Part shown: positions 59,471 to 64,000 of the stretch, in pieces
Layout: the number at the start of each line of letters is the position of its first letter
Position numbering within the stretch: the first letter of the stretch is position 1
Source of the DNA: Halomonadaceae bacterium T82-2
GTDB lineage: Bacteria; Pseudomonadota; Gammaproteobacteria; Pseudomonadales; Halomonadaceae
Assembly: GCA_001577635.1 (NCBI GenBank)
Contig: LSBP01000010.1
Location: 62,001 to 126,000, forward strand
Direction of reading: 5' to 3'
DNA: 64,000 bases
Made by a program: the position numbers and the translations under genes
Notes under the pieces: generated by a model
What the model was told of the DNA's origin: nothing
Databases searched by the model: none
The model's input: the letters and a program-made list of their open reading frames with translations, nothing else

Positions 59471-59508
59471 GCCCTCGCTCGAGGGCGCTTCGCCCGCATG
59501 CGGGCGAA
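59471..59508 (+). promoter_or_regulatory. Two adjacent hairpins between lpdA and sucC
   Basis: GCCCTC-gctc-GAGGGC (59471-59486) is followed at once by the perfect 20-bp palindrome TTCGCCCGCATGCGGGCGAA (59489-59508). No T-tract follows. They may stabilise the upstream mRNA or attenuate sucCD. Confidence 0.55.
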
Positions 59509-59590
59509 CAGGGGTGATGCGGGCCGGGGCGAGCTGTCAGCCCGGCGCCGCGTCATCGTTCGAGTCACATGCAACCAATGGCATGACACG

Positions 59591-60756
<1,166 letters not shown>

Positions 60757-60757
<1 letters not shown>

Positions 60758-61629
60758 TGAGTATCCTGATCGACAAGAACACCAAGGTCATCTGCCAGGG
60801 CTTCACCGGTGGCCAGGGGACCTTCCACTCCGAACAGGCGATCGCCTACGGCACCCAGATGGTCGGCGGCGTGACCCCGGGCAAGGGCGGCCAGGAGCAC
60901 CTGGGTCTGCCGGTGTTCAACACCGTCAAGGAAGCGGTCAAGGAGACCGGCGCCGAGGCATCCGTCATCTACGTGCCGGCCCCGTTCTGCAAGGACTCGA
61001 TCCTTGAAGCCGCCAACGCCGGCATCAAGCTGATCGTGTGCATCACCGAGGGCATCCCGACCCTCGACATGCTCGACGTCAAGGTCAAGTGCGACGAGCT
61101 GGGCGTACGCCTGATCGGCCCGAACTGCCCGGGCGTCATCACGCCGGGCGAGAGCAAGATCGGCATCATGCCGGGCCACATCCACAAGCCGGGCAAGGTC
61201 GGCATCGTGTCGCGTTCCGGCACCCTGACCTACGAAGCGGTCAAGCAGACCACTGACCACGGCTTCGGCCAGTCCACCTGCGTGGGCATCGGCGGCGACC
61301 CGATTCCGGGCTCCACCTTCATCGACATCCTCGAGATGTTCGAGAAGGATCCGCAGACCGAGGCGATCGTCATGATCGGCGAGATCGGCGGTACCGCCGA
61401 GGAAGAAGCGGCGGCCTACATCAAGGAGCACGTCTCCAAGCCGGTCGTTTCCTACATCGCCGGTGTCACCGCGCCTCCGGGCAAGCGCATGGGCCACGCC
61501 GGTGCCATCATCGCCGGCGGCAAGGGCACCGCGGACGAGAAGTTCGCGGCGCTGGAAGCGGCGGGCGTCAAGACCGTGCGCTCCCTGGCCGAGATCGGCG
61601 ATGCCCTGAAGGAAGCGACCGGCTGGTAA
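60757..61629 (+). CDS. sucD: Succinyl-CoA synthetase alpha subunit
   Basis: The 290-residue protein has the CoA-binding Rossmann domain ([39 protein letters not shown]), the PNCPGVI segment and the phospho-His motif [17 protein letters not shown]. It is the last gene of the operon. Confidence 0.98.
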
Positions 61630-61659
61630 GCCGTCCGCTCCTGCATCGCCAGGCGATCG

Positions 61660-61687
61660 AAAGGGCACCCCGCGGGGTGCCCTTTTT
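61660..61687. terminator. Terminator of the sdh-suc operon (probably bidirectional)
   Basis: A perfect 26-bp palindrome, AAAGGGCACCCCG and its complement, ends in TTTTT on the plus strand. The convergent beta-helix gene ends 57 bp further on, so the same stem can serve both. Confidence 0.95.
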
Positions 61688-61743
61688 GTTGGTGCATCGT
61701 GCCTGGTCTGAAAGGTATGGCACACCGTGCGGCCGATCCCGCG

Positions 61744-63618
61744 TCAGCCGGCCAGCGAATCGAATTGCCCGGTATCGATGCCCGTCAGCACGACCGACAG
61801 ATCATCGCCATCGGCGTTCTGCGCGCTGAGCGAGTCGGGGACCGAGCGGGCGTCACCGTAGGCCTTGTAGGCGAAACGCCAGGTCTCGCCGGGTTGCAGC
61901 ACCTGATGCTCGTCGTCATGGACCCGGTAGTCGTCGCCATCCTGCGCGACGTCGCCGTTCCAGACGACGGCGATGTCATCGGCCATGGTGAAATGGAGCT
62001 CGGGGGTGTCGATGGCCTCGTCGGAGCGGTTCTCGACAAAGATTTCCGCCACGTAGCCATTAGACCAGGCGCTGGTCACGTCGCCGTTGAGGCGCAGGTC
62101 GGTATCGCTGGTATCGCCGTCGAGCGGGGCGTCGTCATGGTCGAGGATGTCGGCGACGGTAGGTACTGCGGCGGCGCTTCCCTGAACGCTGTCCCGGGAG
62201 GCCACGTCGAGGTGGGTGCCGTCGGCGAAGATGAGTTGCTCGACATGCTCGAGGGTATCCGTTCCGCCCTTGCCGGTGACGTGCACCGTGTCGCCGTCGA
62301 AATCGAGCGTATAGGCGTCGCGGTCCGCCATGTAGAGCACGGTATCGTAGCCGTCGCCGCCGTCGATGCGATCGTTGCCGTCGTACCAGTCATCGCCCGG
62401 GCCACCCTGCAGGATGTCGTCGCCGTCGCCGCCGATCAGGGTGTCGTGGCCCAGTCCGCCGTCGAGATAGACGCCGTCGTCGGTACCCTCGATATGGTCG
62501 TCACGCCGCGACCCGACCACGTACTCGAAGCGGACCTGATTGGCGTCGGCGTCGGTAATGGCACCGAAGCTCTCGCCGCCGCCGTTGATCCACAGCGACG
62601 GGGAGAGGGCGTCGGCATCGGGATTGCGGATCGACTGTTCGACATGGATGTGATTGTCGTGATCGCGTCCGCCGTGAAAGTTGACGTCCCGGTCGGTGGA
62701 TTCCACGCGAATCTCGTTGCCGACCGAGGAGCGCCAGGAGGCAAACACCAGTCCGTGGCGCATGCCGCTGTCGATGAGTCCGGTAAAGTCACCGTCGTAG
62801 CTCTCGTGCAGCTCGAAGCCGTAGCCGTTGCCACCGCCTCCCTTGTTGAAGCTGCCGTGGGCTTCGAGGTTGTCGACGTCACTGTCGAGCGCCCGGGAAA
62901 AGCGGAAGGCGGTCGACGGCCCGTTGACGACCCGAATGTCATCGACGCTGGCGTTGACCGTGCCGTCCAGCAGCACGGCGTGATAGTCGCTCAGCGAGTC
63001 GCGTGTATTGTGGAACTTGGCGGCGTCGGGCGTGCCCAGCTCGAAGGCGAGGGTGAACCCCTCCAGTGACACGTCGTTGACCGTGTCGATGCGCTCGACA
63101 TGGGTCTCGCCGCCGTCCAGGTCGAAGTGAATGCCGCGATCGAGGGTCACCTCCCGGCCGTCGACGGACTCGACACGCGCCATGCTGGTGCGAAGCTCGG
63201 CGTACTTGACCTTGCGCCATGAGGTATCGCCGATCTCGTCGAAGAAGGCGTCGTCGTTGTCCTGCCAGAGGCGTACGGTATCCCCGGCAGAGAGGTCGTC
63301 GGGAGCCTTTTCCAGGCGTATTTGCCGGTCTCCCTCGTCGGCGTGCGAGTCGAGGGTGCCGACGTCATGGCCATAGCCGCCGTACAGCCGGATGGCAAAG
63401 TCGTCGTTGTGGTCCAGCGCCTCGTCGGAGAAGGTGAGCGTGGTACGTTCGGCGCCGGCGCCGACCAGCGAGATATCGGAACGCCGGATGGTGATCGCAT
63501 CATCGAAGTGGTAATCCCCGGCCGCAAATCGCAGTGTTGCCCCACTGGGAGCGTCCTCGATCCGGGCTTCAAGCTCGTGGGCGGAGATACCGGACTCGAT
63601 ATCGATGGTGCTGCTCAT
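61744..63618 (-). CDS. Beta-helix protein with RTX repeats, probable type I-secreted polysaccharide-acting protein
   Basis: The 624-residue, very acidic protein lacks a Sec signal peptide. Residues 1-370 look like a right-handed beta-helix of the pectate lyase/mannuronan epimerase type (LEARIEDAPSGATLRFAAGDYHF, ISLVGAGAERTTLTFSDEAL, then His/Asp-rich turns). Residues about 383-425 carry RTX-type nonapeptides (GGLGHDTLIGGDGDDILQGG, GGDGYDTVLY) that bind Ca2+ and usually accompany type I secretion. Residues about 506-624 resemble a CBM2-type carbohydrate-binding domain (W-x-N-G-YVAEIFVENRS, AVVWNGDV, LQPGETWRFAYKAYGD). Enzyme activity is not certain; it could be a lyase, an epimerase or a structural protein. 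GGAG lies upstream of ATG 63618. Confidence 0.78.
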   Translation of the reverse strand: MSSTIDIESGISAHELEARIEDAPSGATLRFAAGDYHFDDAITIRRSDISLVGAGAERTTLTFSDEALDHNDDFAIRLYGGYGHDVGTLDSHADEGDRQIRLEKAPDDLSAGDTVRLWQDNDDAFFDEIGDTSWRKVKYAELRTSMARVESVDGREVTLDRGIHFDLDGGETHVERIDTVNDVSLEGFTLAFELGTPDAAKFHNTRDSLSDYHAVLLDGTVNASVDDIRVVNGPSTAFRFSRALDSDVDNLEAHGSFNKGGGGNGYGFELHESYDGDFTGLIDSGMRHGLVFASWRSSVGNEIRVESTDRDVNFHGGRDHDNHIHVEQSIRNPDADALSPSLWINGGGESFGAITDADANQVRFEYVVGSRRDDHIEGTDDGVYLDGGLGHDTLIGGDGDDILQGGPGDDWYDGNDRIDGGDGYDTVLYMADRDAYTLDFDGDTVHVTGKGGTDTLEHVEQLIFADGTHLDVASRDSVQGSAAAVPTVADILDHDDAPLDGDTSDTDLRLNGDVTSAWSNGYVAEIFVENRSDEAIDTPELHFTMADDIAVVWNGDVAQDGDDYRVHDDEHQVLQPGETWRFAYKAYGDARSVPDSLSAQNADGDDLSVVLTGIDTGQFDSLAG

Positions 63619-63926
63619 GCAATGTCTCCAATCAGCAATGTCGGGCTTCCCGGCAGAGTCCGTTGCCATTGAAGCTGTCAGAGTCTCCTGGTTGTTATGG
63701 CGACAGGTCCGGGTGAGACACTGCGTACCGGTATTTTTCCTTTTCCCCGGCAACCCTGTCTGTTCGTGGAGCACGAGGCGAGGGATGGTAGCCAGTTGCT
63801 GGCGGGCTGGAAAGAGGGTGAGTAAATATTAATAATTTTTTAATATATTGTTTGTCGAGTCTGTTTTGGTGAAGATCTCAGCAGAAAAGTCGTGACTATC
63901 GTCACGATGACGTTTTTTGGGCACAT
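63619..63926. other. Non-coding region upstream of the beta-helix gene
   Basis: No gene is seen in 308 bp. A very AT-rich tract lies at about 63825-63850. CGTGAC-TATC-GTCACG (63891-63906) is an inverted repeat, and CGTCA-CGA-TGACG followed by six T (63900-63918) looks like a small plus-strand terminator with no known gene before it. Confidence 0.45.
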
Positions 63927-63956
63927 AAAAAAACGGCGGCCCTTGCGAGCCGCCGT
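63927..63956 (-). terminator. Terminator of a gene entering from the right edge
   Basis: ACGGCGGC and GCCGCCGT form an 8-bp stem with an 8-nt loop; on the minus strand it is followed by seven T. Confidence 0.9.
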
Positions 63957-63980
63957 GGGTAAGAAGCGTGAAAAGTACCT

Positions 63981-64000
63981 TCAGGCTGCCGGACGAGCCA
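63981..64000 (-). CDS. C-terminus of an unidentified gene (partial)
   Basis: A minus-strand stop (TGA, 63983-63981) follows codons for Ala-Arg-Pro-Ala-Ala and lies 24 bp before a minus-strand terminator. This fits the end of a gene that starts outside the window, but the fragment is too short to identify. Confidence 0.4.

Overview
The window is about 64 kb of GC-rich, densely coding DNA with no insertion sequence, prophage, CRISPR array or rRNA. Gene content and protein style point to a moderately halophilic gammaproteobacterium of the Halomonadaceae, Halomonas-like: an Entner-Doudoroff zwf-pgl-eda operon under HexR, the gltA / sdhCDAB-sucAB-lpd-sucCD arrangement, many acidic proteins, and ArgP/ArgO. 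This assignment rests on recognition of families, not on a database search.

Layout. 1-3.8 kb: hexR (cut by the left edge) diverging from zwf-pgl-eda, with palindromes resembling HexR sites between them. 3.9-12.5 kb: c-di-GMP and two-component signalling (GAF histidine kinase with an EAL response regulator; an Hpt-REC-REC-GGDEF protein), mixed with a DUF938 methyltransferase, a zinc-ribbon protein, a PIN-PhoH ATPase and a metallothionein. 12.5-19.7 kb: a likely catabolic operon (PrpF/GalD-type isomerase, TctC binding protein, fused TctA-TctB permease, YecD-like hydrolase, AbrB-type membrane protein) divergent from a LysR regulator. 19.8-23.6 kb: YjdM/PhnA-like protein, RecQ, a DUF99 protein and a small alpha/beta hydrolase.

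23.8-30.4 kb holds the most notable system: four genes joined by 4-bp start/stop overlaps behind one strong promoter. They encode an SMC-like ATPase, a KITE-like protein, a kleisin-like protein and a Toprim-containing protein. This is a Wadjet/MksBEFG-type SMC system, expected to act against plasmids, in the order SMC-KITE-kleisin-Toprim. That order differs from the jetABCD order of the founding examples.

30.5-45 kb is a mixed accessory and housekeeping zone: truncated hemoglobin, a MarR-regulated HlyD/DUF2955 efflux pair, a PAS-GGDEF cyclase, cyclopropane fatty acid synthase, a thiamine-binding MTH1187 protein, formaldehyde dehydrogenase, the argP/argO pair, 4-hydroxyphenylpyruvate dioxygenase, an XRE regulator, a LysR regulator and an SDR.

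45.1-61.7 kb is core metabolism: gltX, tRNA-Ala(GGC), tRNA-Glu(UUC), a beta-hydroxyacid dehydrogenase, gltA, and sdhCDAB-sucA-sucB-lpd-sucC-sucD. gltA and sdhC diverge from a 411-bp region with two clear sigma70-type promoters and a repeated GTTACC element. The 2-oxoglutarate dehydrogenase E2 has two lipoyl domains. The right end carries a 624-residue beta-helix protein with RTX repeats and a possible cellulose-binding-like tail, then a terminator for a gene that lies beyond the edge.
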